A stretch of 64,000 nt of DNA from contig OX393555.1 of NCBI GenBank assembly GCA_947650365.1, forward strand, positions 84,077,995 to 84,141,994. Direction: 5' to 3'. Below, piece after piece: positions 25,726 to 36,491 of this stretch; the stretch's first letter is position 1, and each line of letters starts with the position of its first letter. The notes under the pieces are model-generated. The model was not told the origin of the DNA. It saw only the letters and a list, made by a program, of their open reading frames with translations, and did not search any database. This stretch comes from Chamaelirium japonicum (taxonomy: Eukaryota; Streptophyta; Magnoliopsida; Liliales; Melanthiaceae). A program made the translations under genes and the position numbers.

Positions 25726-26585
25726 AATTCATTCTAATTCATTCATACAATCCATTCTAATTGTTTCACACGATCCATTCTAATTCATTCGTACGTTCCA
25801 TTCTAATTCATTAGCACGATCCATGCTAATTCACCCGTTCGATCAATTCTAATTCATTAGCACGATACATTCTAATTCATTTGTACGATCCATTCTAATT
25901 CATTCGCACGATCCATTCTAATTCATTCATAGGATCCATTCTAATTCATTCATACGATCTATTCTAATTCTTTTGCACGAATGTATTTATTCTAATTCAT
26001 TCGCACGAATGTATCCATTTTAATTCATTCGTACGATCCATTCTAATTCATTCGTACGATCCATTCTAATTCATTCGTATGATCAATTCTAATTCATTCG
26101 CACGAATGTATCCATTCTAATTCATTCGTACATACGATCCATTCTTATTCATCCGCACGAATGTATCCATTCTAATTCATTTGTATAATCCTTTCTATTT
26201 CATTCGTACGATCCATTCTTACTCATTCGTATGATCCATTCTAATTCATTCGCACGAATGTATCCATTCTAATTCAATCGTACGATCCATTCTAATTCAT
26301 TCGCACAATCTATTCTATTTCATTCATACGATCCATTCTTACTCATTCGTACGATCCATTCTAATTCCTTCGTACGATCCATTCTATTTCATTCGTATGA
26401 TCCATTCTAATTCCTTCGTACGATCCATTCTAATTCCTTCGTATCCATTCTAATTCACTAAAACGATCCATTCTAATTCATTCGTACGATCCATTCTAAT
26501 TCATTTGCACGAATATATCCAATCTAATTCATTCGCACGATCTATTCTAATTCATTCGCACGATCCATTCTAATTAATTCGTACG
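25726..26585 (-). repeat. Reverse block led by inverted cassette C
   Basis: Closely parallels 18,622 onward, then a CGTACATACGATCC irregular spacer near 26,135 as at 4406. Confidence 0.92.
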
Positions 26586-26647
26586 ATCGTGCTAGTGAAT
26601 TAGAATCGATCGTACGAATGAATTAGAATGGATACATTCGTGCGAAT
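26586..26647 (+). repeat. Short forward block
   Basis: Under three monomers, opening with GTGCTAGTG. Confidence 0.9.
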
Positions 26648-27409
26648 CCTTTCTATCTCATTCGTACGATCCATTCTAATTCATTCATACGATCCATTCT
26701 CACTCATTCGTACGATCCATTCTAATTCATTCATACGATCCATTCTAATTCATTCGTACAATCCATTCTAATTCTTTCACACAATCCATTCTAATTCATT
26801 CGTACGATCTATTCTAATTCATTCGTACGATCCATTCTAATTCTTTCACACGATTCATTCCAATTCATTCGTACGATCCATTCCAATTCATTCGTACGAT
26901 CCAATCTAATTCATTCATACGATCCATTCTAATTCATTCGTACGATCCATTCTAATTCCTTCGTACGATCAATTCTAATTCCTTCCATTCTAATTCATTC
27001 GTACGATCCATTCTAATTCATTCGCACGATCCATTCTAATTCATTCATACAATCCATTCTAATTTATTCGTATGATCCATTCTAATTCATTCGTACGATC
27101 CATTCTAATTCCTTCGTACGATCCATTCTATTTCCTTTGTACGATCCATTCTAATTCCTTCGTACGATCCATTCTAATTCATTCATACGATCCAATCTAA
27201 TTCATTCCTACGATCCATCTTAATTCATTCGCACGATCCATTCTAATTCATTCGCACGATCTATTCTAATTCATTCGTACGATCCATTCTAATTCCTTCG
27301 TACGATCCATTCTAATTCATTCGCACGATCCATTCTAATTCATTCATACGATCCAATCTAATTCATTCATACGATCCATTCTAATTCATTCGTATGATCC
27401 ATTCTAATT
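26648..27409 (-). repeat. Reverse block
   Basis: Mostly consensus and CCTTCG monomers and no 28-bp forms, unlike its neighbours; a spacer-less CCTTCCATTC join near 26,980. Confidence 0.91.
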
Positions 27410-27515
27410 AGAATGGATCGTGCGAATGAATTAGAATGGATCGTACGAATTAATTAGAATAGATTATGCGAATGAATTAGAATGGATCGTGCGAATGAAT
27501 TAGAATGGATCGTAC
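27410..27515 (+). repeat. Short forward block
   Basis: About four and a half monomers entered through CTAATTAGAATGG, an AT-centred palindrome. Confidence 0.91.
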
Positions 27516-27782
27516 GGTATGATCCATTCTAATTCATTCGCACGATCCATTCTAATTCATTCATACGATCCAATCTAATTCATTCATACGATCCATTCTT
27601 ACTCATTCGTATGATCCATTCTAATTCATTCGTACAATCCATTCCTATTCATTCGTACAATCCATTCTATTTCATTCGTACGATCGATTCTAATTCATTC
27701 GTACAATCCATTCTAATTCATTCGTACGATCCATTCTAATTCATTCGTTTATTCCATTCTAATTCATTAGCACGATCCATGC
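27516..27782 (-). repeat. Reverse block before J10
   Basis: Ends in the same CGTTTATTCC or CGTATATTCC and TTAGCACGATCCATG order as 2140-2192. Confidence 0.91.
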
Positions 27783-27803
27783 TAATGAATTAGAATGGAT
27801 CGT
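27783..27803 (+). repeat. Single forward monomer (J10 copy)
   Basis: Same sequence and flanks as 2193-2213. Confidence 0.9.
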
Positions 27804-28822
27804 ACGATCCAATCTAATTCGTATATTCCATTCTAATTCATTAGCACGATCCATTCTTACTCATTCGTATGATCCATTCTAATTCAATCGTACGATCCAT
27901 TCTAATTCATTCATACGATCCATTCTAATTCCTTCGTACGATCCATTCTAATTCATTCGTACGATCCATTCTAATTCCTTCGTACGATCCATTCTAATTC
28001 ATTTGTACGATCCATTCTAATTCATTCAAGCAATCTATTCTAATTCATTCGTACGATCCATTCTAATTCATTCGTACGATCCATTCTAATTCATTCATAC
28101 AATCCATTCTAATTTATTCGCACGAATGTATCCATTCTAATTCATTCGTACGATCCATTCTAATTCATTCGCACAATCTATTCTAATTATTTCATATGAT
28201 CCATTCTATTTCATTCGCATGAATGTATCCATTCTAATTCTTTCATACGATCCATTCTACTTCATTCGTACTATCCGTTCTAATTCACTCATACGATCCA
28301 TTCTAATTCATTCATACGATCCATTCTAATTCATTTGCACGAATATATCCATTCTAATTCATTCGTACGATCCATTCTAATTCCTTCGTACGATCCATTC
28401 TAATTCATTCGTACGATCCATTCTATTCCATTCTAATTCATTCGTACGATCAGTTCTAATTCATTCACAAAATCTATTCTAATTCATTCATACGATCCAT
28501 TCTAATTCATTCACACGAATGCATCCATTCTAATTCATTCATACGATCCATTCTAATTCATTCGTACGATCCATTCTAATTCACTCATACGATCCATTCT
28601 AATACATTCATACGATCCATTCTAATTCATTTGCACGAATATATCCATTCTAATTCATTCGTACGATCTATTCTAATTCCTCCGTACGATCCATTCTAAT
28701 TCATTCGTACGATCTATTCTAATTCATTCGTACGATCCATTCTAATTCCTTCGTACGATCCATTCTAATTCTTTCGTACGATCCATTCTAATTCATTCGT
28801 ACAATCTATTCTAATTCATTCA
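27804..28822 (-). repeat. Reverse block with cassette D twice
   Basis: Tracks 2214-3300 with differing monomer numbers (cassette D at 28,285 and 28,580), so the duplication includes J10; ends at J8. Confidence 0.92.
28285..28395 (-). repeat. Cassette D, reverse example
   Basis: Inverted order: CTAATTCACTCATACG, CATTCATACG, the 28-mer CATTTGCACGAATATATCC, consensus, then CCTTCGTACG monomers. Other reverse copies near 2690-2830, 3165-3280, 5815-5920, 22180-22290, 28580-28690, 33795-33910, 41145-41290, 52050-52200 and 59310-59440. Confidence 0.87.
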
Positions 28823-29139
28823 TACGAATGGATACATTCGTGTGAATGAATTAGAATGGATCGTACGAATGAGTAAGAATGGATCGTACGAATGAAATAG
28901 AATGGATTGCACGAATGAATTAGAATGGATCGTATGAATGAATTAGAATGGATCGTACGAATGAATTAGAATGGATCGTACGAATGAATTAGAATGGATA
29001 CATTCGTGCGAATGAATTAGAATGGATCATACGAATGAGTAAGAATGGATCGTACGAATGAAATAGAATGGATTGTATGAATGTATTAGAATGGATCATA
29101 CGAATGAATTAGAATAGATTGTATGAATGAATTGGAATG
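28823..29139 (+). repeat. Forward block with cassette A twice
   Basis: Cassette A starts near 28,850 and 29,025; the block ends inside a monomer (GGAATGTATCC). Confidence 0.92.
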
Positions 29140-29549
29140 TATCCATTCTAATTAATACGTACGATCCATTCTATTACATTCGTACCATCCATTCTAATTC
29201 ATTCATACGATCCATTCTAATTCATTCATACAATCCATTCTAATTCTTTCACACGATCCATTCTAATTCATTCGTACGATCCATTCTAATTAATTCGTAC
29301 AATCCATTCTATTTCATTCGTACGATCCATTCTTACTCATTCGTACGATCCATTCTAATTCAATCCATTCTAATTCTTTCACACGATCCATTCTAATTCG
29401 TTCATACGATCCATTCTAATTCATTCGTATGATCCATTCCAATTCCTTCATACGATCCATTCTATTTCATTCATACGATGCATTCTTACTCATTCGTATG
29501 ATCCATTCTAATTCATTTGCACAAATATATCCATTCTAATTCATTCGTA
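29140..29549 (-). repeat. Reverse block with cassette A
   Basis: Three TTACTC monomers near 29,330, 29,485 and earlier remnants; spacer-less AATTCAATCC join near 29,360. Confidence 0.91.
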
Positions 29550-31105
29550 AAAATGAAATAGAATAGATCGTACGAATGAATTAGAATGGATCATACGAAT
29601 GAATTAGAATGGATCGTATGAATGAATTAGAATGGATCGTACGAATGAATTAGAATGCTTCGAATGAATGATTTAGAATAGATTGTGCGAATGAATTAGA
29701 ATGGATCGTAAGAATTAATTAATGAATTAGAATGGATCGTACGAAGGAATAAGAATGGATTGTACGAATGAATTAGAATGGATCATACGAATGAATTAGA
29801 ATGGATACATTCGTGCGAATGAATTAGAATGGATCGTGCGAAAGAATTCGAATGGATCGTGCGAATGAATTAGAATGGATCATATGAATGAATTAGAATG
29901 GATCGTGCGAATGAATTCGAATGGATCGTGCGAATGAATTAGAATGGATTTTATGAATGAATTAGAATAGATCGTCTGAATGAATTAGAATGGATCGTAC
30001 GAATAAATTAGAATGGATACATTCGTGCGAATGAATTAGAATGGATCATAAGAATGAGTAAGAATGGATCGTACGAATGAAATAGAATGGATTGTACGAA
30101 TGAATTAGAATGGATCGTAAGAATGAATTAGAATGGATCATGTGAAAGAATTAGAATGGATTGTATGAATGAATTAGAATGGATCGTACGAATGAATTAG
30201 AATGGATACAATCGTGCGAATGAATTTGAATGCATCATACGAATGAGTAAGAATGGATCGTACGAATGAAATAGAATGGATTGTACGAATGAATTAGAAT
30301 GGATCGTGCGAATGAATTTGAATGGATCGTACGAATGAATTAGAATGGATCGTGCTAATGAATTGGAATTGATCGTACGAATGAAATAGAATGGATTGTA
30401 CGAATGATTTAGAATGGATCGTACGAATGAATTAGAATGGATCATACGAATGATTTAGAATGGATACATTCGTGCGAATGAATTAGAATGGATCATACGA
30501 ATGAGTAAGAATGGATCGTACGAATGAAATAGAATGGATTGTATGAATGAATTAGAATGGATACATTCGTGCGAATGAATTAGAATGGATCGTACCAATG
30601 AGTAAGAATGGATCGTACGAATGAAATAGAATGGATTGTGCGAATGAATTAGAATGGATCGTACGAATGAATTAGAATGGATCGTGTGAAAGAATTAGAA
30701 TGGATTGTATAAATGAATTAGAATAGATCGTATGAAAAAATTTGAATGGATCGTACGAATGAATTAAAATGGATCGTACGAATGAATTAGAATGGATCGT
30801 ACGAATGAATTAGAATGGATACATTCGTGCGAATGAATTAGAATGGATACATTCGTGCGAAAGAATTAGAATAGATCGTATGAATGAATTAGAATGGATC
30901 CTATGAATGAATTAGAATGGATCGTGCGAATGAATTAGAATGGATCGTACGAATGAATTAGAATGGATCGTGCTAATGAATTAGAATTGATCGAACGAAT
31001 GAATTAGCATGGATCATGCTAATGAATTAGAAAGGAACGTACGAATGAATTAGAATGGATCATGTGAAAGTATTAGAATGGATTGTATGAATGAATTAGA
31101 ATGAA
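29550..31105 (+). repeat. Forward block rich in cassette A
   Basis: Cassette A begins near 30,015, 30,210, 30,460 and 30,561, the densest run in the window; then cassette C to J1. The longest chance open frame (30,445 to 30,197, minus strand) lies here because of the GAGTAAG and GAAATAG variants. Confidence 0.92.
30561..30719 (+). repeat. Cassette A, forward example
   Basis: Fixed order of variants: 28-mer with ACATTCGTGC, a GAGTAAG monomer, a GAAATAG monomer, a TGTGCG or TGTACG spacer, a consensus monomer, a GTGTGAAAG monomer, then TGTATG. Other forward copies are near 28830-28960, 30010-30180, 36120-36260, 38100-38230 and 45478-45560. Reverse copies read CTTTCACACG, CATTCTATTTC, CATTCTTACTC, then GCACGAATGTATCC, for example at 34045-34190 and 19205-19280. 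The GAAATAG and GAGTAAG changes remove the TAA that the reverse strand otherwise carries in each monomer. Confidence 0.9.
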
Positions 31106-31533
31106 TTCGTACGATCCATTCGAATTCATTCGCACGATCCATTCTAATTCATTCATACGATCCATTATAATTCATTCATACAATCCATTCTAATTCTTTC
31201 ACACGATCCCTTCTAATTCATTCGTAGGATCCATTCTAATTCATTCGTACAATCTATTCTATTTCATTCGTACGATCCATTCTTACTCATTCGTATGATC
31301 CATTCTAATTCATTCGGACGAATGTGTCCATTCTAATTTATTCGTACGATCTATTCTAATTCATTCGTACGATCCATTCTAATTCATTCGTACGATCCAT
31401 TCTTACTCATTCGTATGATCCATTCTAATTCATTCGTACGATCCATTCTAATTCATTCGTACGATCCATTCTAATTCATTCGCACAATCTATTCTAATTC
31501 ATTCGTACGCTCCATTCTAATTCATTCGTACGA
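31106..31533 (-). repeat. Reverse block after J1
   Basis: Standard post-J1 order with GTAGGATCC and CGGACGAATG; ends at the 46-bp palindrome. Confidence 0.92.
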
Positions 31534-31556
31534 TCGTACGAATGAATTAGAATGGA
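31511..31556. repeat. Perfect 46-bp palindrome, second copy
   Basis: Same GATC-centred reverse-to-forward switch as at 10,940-10,985. The flanks differ, so it is either an old shared copy or the same rearrangement arising twice at a favoured site. Confidence 0.93.
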
Positions 31557-31763
31557 TCGTACGGAATGAATTAGAATGGATTGTATGAATGAATTAGAAT
31601 GGATACATTCGTACGAATGAATTAGAATGGATCATACGAATGAATTAGAATGGATCATACGAATGAGTAAGAATGGATCGTACGAATGAAATAGAATAGA
31701 TTGTACTAATGAATTAGAATGGATCCTACGAATGAATTAGAATGGATCGTGTGAAAGAATTAG
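31534..31763 (+). repeat. Forward block
   Basis: One inserted G (CGTACGGAATG) near 31,563; cassette A variants; ends at GAATTAGATCC. Confidence 0.92.
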
Positions 31764-32075
31764 ATCCATTCGTACAATCCATTCTATTTCATTTGTACGA
31801 TCCATTCTTACTCATTCGTATGATCCATTCTAATTCATTCGCATGAATGTATCCATTCTAATTCATTCGTACGATCCATTCTAATTCATTCGTACGATCC
31901 ATTCTAATTCCTTCATACAATCCATTCTAATTCTTTCACACGATCTATTCTAAGTCATTCGTACGATCCAGTCTAATTCATTCGTACGATCCATTCTAAT
32001 TCCTTCGTACAATCCATTCTAATTCATTCGTACGATCCAGTTTAATTCATTCGTACAATCTATTCTAATTCATTC
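31764..32075 (-). repeat. Reverse block with cassette A
   Basis: TATTTC and TTACTC monomers, then CCTTCG monomers; ends at J8. Confidence 0.92.
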
Positions 32076-33321
32076 GTACGAATGGATACATTCGTGTGAA
32101 TGAATTAGAATGGATCGTACGAATGAGTAAGAATGGATCGTACGAATGAAATAGAATGGATTGAACGAATGAATTAGAATGGATCGTACAAATGAATTAG
32201 AATGGATCGTGTGAAAGAATTAGAATGGATTGTATGAATGAATTAGAATGGATCGTACGAATGAATTAGAATGGATCGTACGAAGGAATTAGAATGGATC
32301 GTACGAATGAATTAGAATGGATCGTACGAATGAATTAGAATAGATCGTACGAATGAATTAGAAAGGATCGTACGAAGGAATTAGAATGGATCATACGAAT
32401 GAATTATAATGGATATATTCGTGCAAATGAATTAGAATGGATCGTATGAATGTATTAGAATGGATCGTATGAGTGAATTAGAATGGATCGTACGAATGAA
32501 TTAGAATGGATCGTATGAATGAATTAGAATGGATACACTCGTGTGAATGAATTAGAATGGATCGTATGAATGAATTAGAATAGATTTTGTGAATGAATTA
32601 GAACTGATCGTACGAATGAATTAGAATGGATACATTCGTGCGAATGAATTAGAATGGATTGTATGAATGAATTAGAATGGATCGTATAAATGAATTAGAA
32701 TGGATCATATGAGTGAATTAGAATGGATACGAAGGAATTAGAATGGATCGTACGAATGAATTAGAATGGATCGTACGAAGGAATTAGAATGGATCGTACG
32801 AATGAACTAGAATGGATCGTACAAATGAATTAGAATAGATCGTATGAATGAATTAGAATGGATCGTACGAAGGAATTAGAATGGATCGTACGAATGAATT
32901 AGTATGGATCGTACGAATGAACTAGAATGGATACATTCGTGCGAACGAATTAGAATGGATTGTACGAATGAATTAGAATGGTTCGTACGAATGAATTAGA
33001 ATGGATCTTACGAATGAATTAGAATGGATCGTACGAATGAATTAGAATGGATACATTCGTGCAAATGAATTAGAATGGATCGTACGAATAAATTAGAATG
33101 GATACATTCGTCCGAATGAATTAGAATGGATCATACGAATGAGTAAGAATGGATCGTACGAATGTATTAGAATAGATTGTACGAATGAATTAGAATGGAT
33201 TAGACGAATGAATTAGAATGGATCGTGTGAAAGAATTAGAATGGATTGTATGAATGAATTAGAATGGATCGTATGAATGAATTATAATGGATCGTGCGAA
33301 TGAATTCGAATGGATCGTACG
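32076..33321 (+). repeat. Forward block; large unit 1 match begins inside
   Basis: Left third resembles 22,446 onward; from about 32,410 it matches 43,074 onward. Ends at inverted J1. Confidence 0.92.
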
Positions 33322-33530
33322 AATTCATTCTAATTCATTCATACAATCCATTCTAATTCTTTCACATGATCTATTCTAATTCATTCGTAGGATCCATTCT
33401 AATTCATTCGTACAATCTATTCTATTTCATTCGTACGATCCATTCTTACTCATTCGTATGATCCATTCTAATTCATTCAGACGAATGTATCCATTCTAAT
33501 TTATTCGTACGATCCATTCTAATTCATTCG
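33322..33530 (-). repeat. Reverse block
   Basis: Counterpart of the left part of 43,985-44,335, which is about 140 bp longer. Confidence 0.92.
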
Positions 33531-33786
33531 TACGAATGGAACGTATGAATGTATTAGAATGGATCGTATGAGTGAATTAGAATGGATCGTACGAATGAAT
33601 TAGAATGGATCGTATGAATAAATTAGAATGGTTACATTCGTGCGAATGAATTAGAATAGATCGTACGAATGAATTAGAATGGATCGTACGAATAAATTAG
33701 AATGGATCGTGGGAATGAATTAGAATGGATCGTACGAATGAATTAGAATGGATCCACCGAATGAGTTAGAATGGATCATACGAATG
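33531..33786 (+). repeat. Forward block
   Basis: Counterpart of 44,336-44,651; includes GATCGTGGG and GATCCACCG monomers. Confidence 0.92.
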
Positions 33787-34202
33787 ATCCATTCTAATTC
33801 ACTCATACGATCCATTCTAATTCATTTGCACGAATATGTCCATTCTAATTCATTCATACGATCCATTCTAATTCCTTCGTACGATCCATTCTAATTCCTT
33901 CGTACGATCCATTCTAATTCCTTCGTACGATCCATTCTAATATCATCGTACGATCCATTCTAATTCCTTCGTATCCATTCTAATTCACTCATACGATCCA
34001 TTCTAATTCATTCATACGATCTATTCTAATTCATTCATACAATCCATTCTAATTCTTTCACACGATCCATTCTAATTCATTCGTACGATCCATTCTAATT
34101 CATTCGCACAATCCATTCTATTTCATTCGTACGATCCATTCTTACTCATTGGTACGATCCATTCTAATTCATTCGCACGAATGTATCCATTCTAATTCAT
34201 TC
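33787..34202 (-). repeat. Reverse block with cassettes D and A
   Basis: Counterpart of 44,652-45,050; ends at the 40-bp palindrome. Confidence 0.92.
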
Positions 34203-34224
34203 GTACGAATGAATTAGAATGGAT
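34185..34224. repeat. Perfect 40-bp palindrome at seamless switch
   Basis: Reverse array passes into forward array exactly through the CGTACG shared by the two monomer orientations, with no added or lost base. The partner in unit 2, near 45,051, has one changed base (CATTTGTACG). Confidence 0.92.
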
Positions 34225-35537
34225 CGTATGAATGAATTAAAATGGACCATGCGAATGAATTAGAATGGATCGTACGAATAAATTAGAATGGATCGTACGA
34301 ATGAACTAGAATGGATACATTCGTGCGAATGAATTAGAATGGATCGTACGAATGAATTAGAATGGATCGTACGAATGAATTAGAATGGATCGTACGAATG
34401 AATTAGAATGGATCGTACGAATTAATTAGATTGGATCGTATGAATGGTTTAGAATGGATACATTCGTGCGAATGAATTAGAATGGATCGGACGAATAAAT
34501 TAGAATGGATCGTACGAATGAATTAGAATGGATCAAATGAATGAATTAGAATGGTTACATTCATGCGAATGAATTAGAATGGATCGTACGAATGGATTAG
34601 AATGGATCGTACGAATGGATTAGAATGGATCATACGAATGGATTAGAATGGATACATTCGTGCGAATGAATTAGAATGGATCATACGAATGAGTAAGAAT
34701 GGATCGTACGAATGAAATAGAATGGATTGTACAAATGAATTAGAATGGATCGTGCGAATGTATTTGAATGGATCGTACGAATGAATTAGAATGGATCGTG
34801 CTAATGAATTAGAATTGATCATACGAACGAAATAGAATGGATTGTACGAATGATTTAGAATGGATCGTACGAATGAATTAGAATGGATCGTACGAATGAT
34901 TTAGAATGGATACATTCGTGCGAATGAATTAGAATGGATCATACGAATGAGTAAGAATGGATCGTACGAATGAAATAGAATGGATTGTACGAATGAATTA
35001 GAATGGATTCGTACGAATGAATTAGAATTCGTGCGAATGAATTAGAATGGATCTACCAATGAGTAAGAATGGATCGTACGAATGAAATAGAATGGATTGT
35101 GTGAATGAATTAGAATGGATCGTACGAATAAATTAGAATGGATCGTGTGAAAGAATTAGAATGGATTGTATGAATGAATTAGAATAGATCGTATGAATGA
35201 ATTAGAATGGATCGTACGAATGAATTAGAATGGATCGTACGAATGAATTAGAATGGATACATTCGTGCGAATGAATTAGAATGGATACATTCGTGCGAAA
35301 GAATTAGAATAGATCGTATGAATGAATTAGAATGGATCCTATGAATGAATTAGAATGGATCGTGCGAATGAATTAGAATGGATCGTACGTTTGAAATAGA
35401 ATTGATCGTGCTAATGAAGTAGAATTGATCGAACGAATGAATTAGCATGGATCGTGCTAATGAATTAGAATGGAACGTACGAATGAATTAGAATGGATGA
35501 AAGAATTAAAATGGATTGTATGAATGAATTAGAATGA
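34203..35537 (+). repeat. Forward block with cassettes B, A and C
   Basis: Counterpart of 45,051-46,377; ends at J1. Confidence 0.92.
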
Positions 35538-36118
35538 ATTCGTACGATCCATTCGAATTCATTCGCACGATCCGTTCAAATTCTTTCATACGATCCATTC
35601 TAATTCATTCATACAATCCATTCTAATTCTTTCACACGATCCATTCTAATTCATTCGTAGGATCCATTCTAATTCATTCGTACAATCTATTCTATTTCAT
35701 TCGTACGATCCATTCTTACTCATTCGTATGATCCATTCTAATTTATTCGGACGAATGTATCCATTCTAATTTATTCGTACGATCCATTCTAATTCATTCG
35801 TACGATCCATTCTAATTCATTCGTCCAATCCATTCTAATTCATTCGCACGAATGTATCCATTCTAATTCATTCGTACGATCCATTCTAATTCATTCGTAA
35901 GATCCATTCTAATTCATTCGTACGATCCATTCTAATTCATTCGTACGATCCATTCTAATTCATTCGCACGAATGTATCCATTCTAGTTCATTCGTACGAT
36001 CCATTCTAATTCATTAGTATGATCCATTCTAATCATTCGCACGATCCATTCTAATTCATTCGTATAATCGATTGTATTTCATTCGTACGATCCATTCTTA
36101 CTCATTCGTATGATCCGT
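35538..36118 (-). repeat. Reverse block after J1
   Basis: Counterpart of 46,378-46,960; one monomer truncated at TAATCATTCGC near 36,032; ends at J4. Confidence 0.92.
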
Positions 36119-36318
36119 TATGGATACATTCGTGCGAATGAATTAGAATGGATCATACGAATGAGTAAGAATGGATCGTACGAATGAAATAGAATGGATT
36201 GTGCGAATGAATTAGAAGGGATCGTAGAATGGATCAGAATAGATCGTGTGAAAGAATTAGAATGGATCGTATGAATGAATTAGAATGGATCGTGCGAATG
36301 AATTCGAATGGATCGTAC
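36119..36318 (+). repeat. Forward block between J4 and inverted J1
   Basis: Cassette A with a broken GATCGTAGAATGGATCAG monomer that recurs near 47,061. Confidence 0.92.
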
Positions 36319-36491
36319 GAATTCATTCTAACTCATTCATACAATCCATTCTAATTCTTTCACACGATCTATTCTGATCCATTCTACGATCCATTCTAAT
36401 TCATTCACACAATCCATTCTATTTCATTCGTACGATCCATTATTACTCATTCGTATGATCCATTCTAATTCATTCGCACGAATGTATCCAT
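36319..36491 (-). repeat. Reverse block between inverted J1 and inverted J4
   Basis: Counterpart of 47,161-47,330; short broken monomer CTGATCCATTCTACG, the inverted form of the one in the preceding block. The two blocks together form a near-symmetric inverted pair. Confidence 0.92.

Noticed and set aside
30197-30445. Minus-strand open frame of 82 codons with peptide periodicity (HSNSF, HSYDPF, FIRT motifs)
   Set aside because: The periodic peptide is the satellite translated: 3 monomers make 69 bases or 23 residues. The frame stays open only where GAAATAG and GAGTAAG variants happen to remove the TAA carried by each reverse monomer. No ribosome-binding, splice or codon-use signal.
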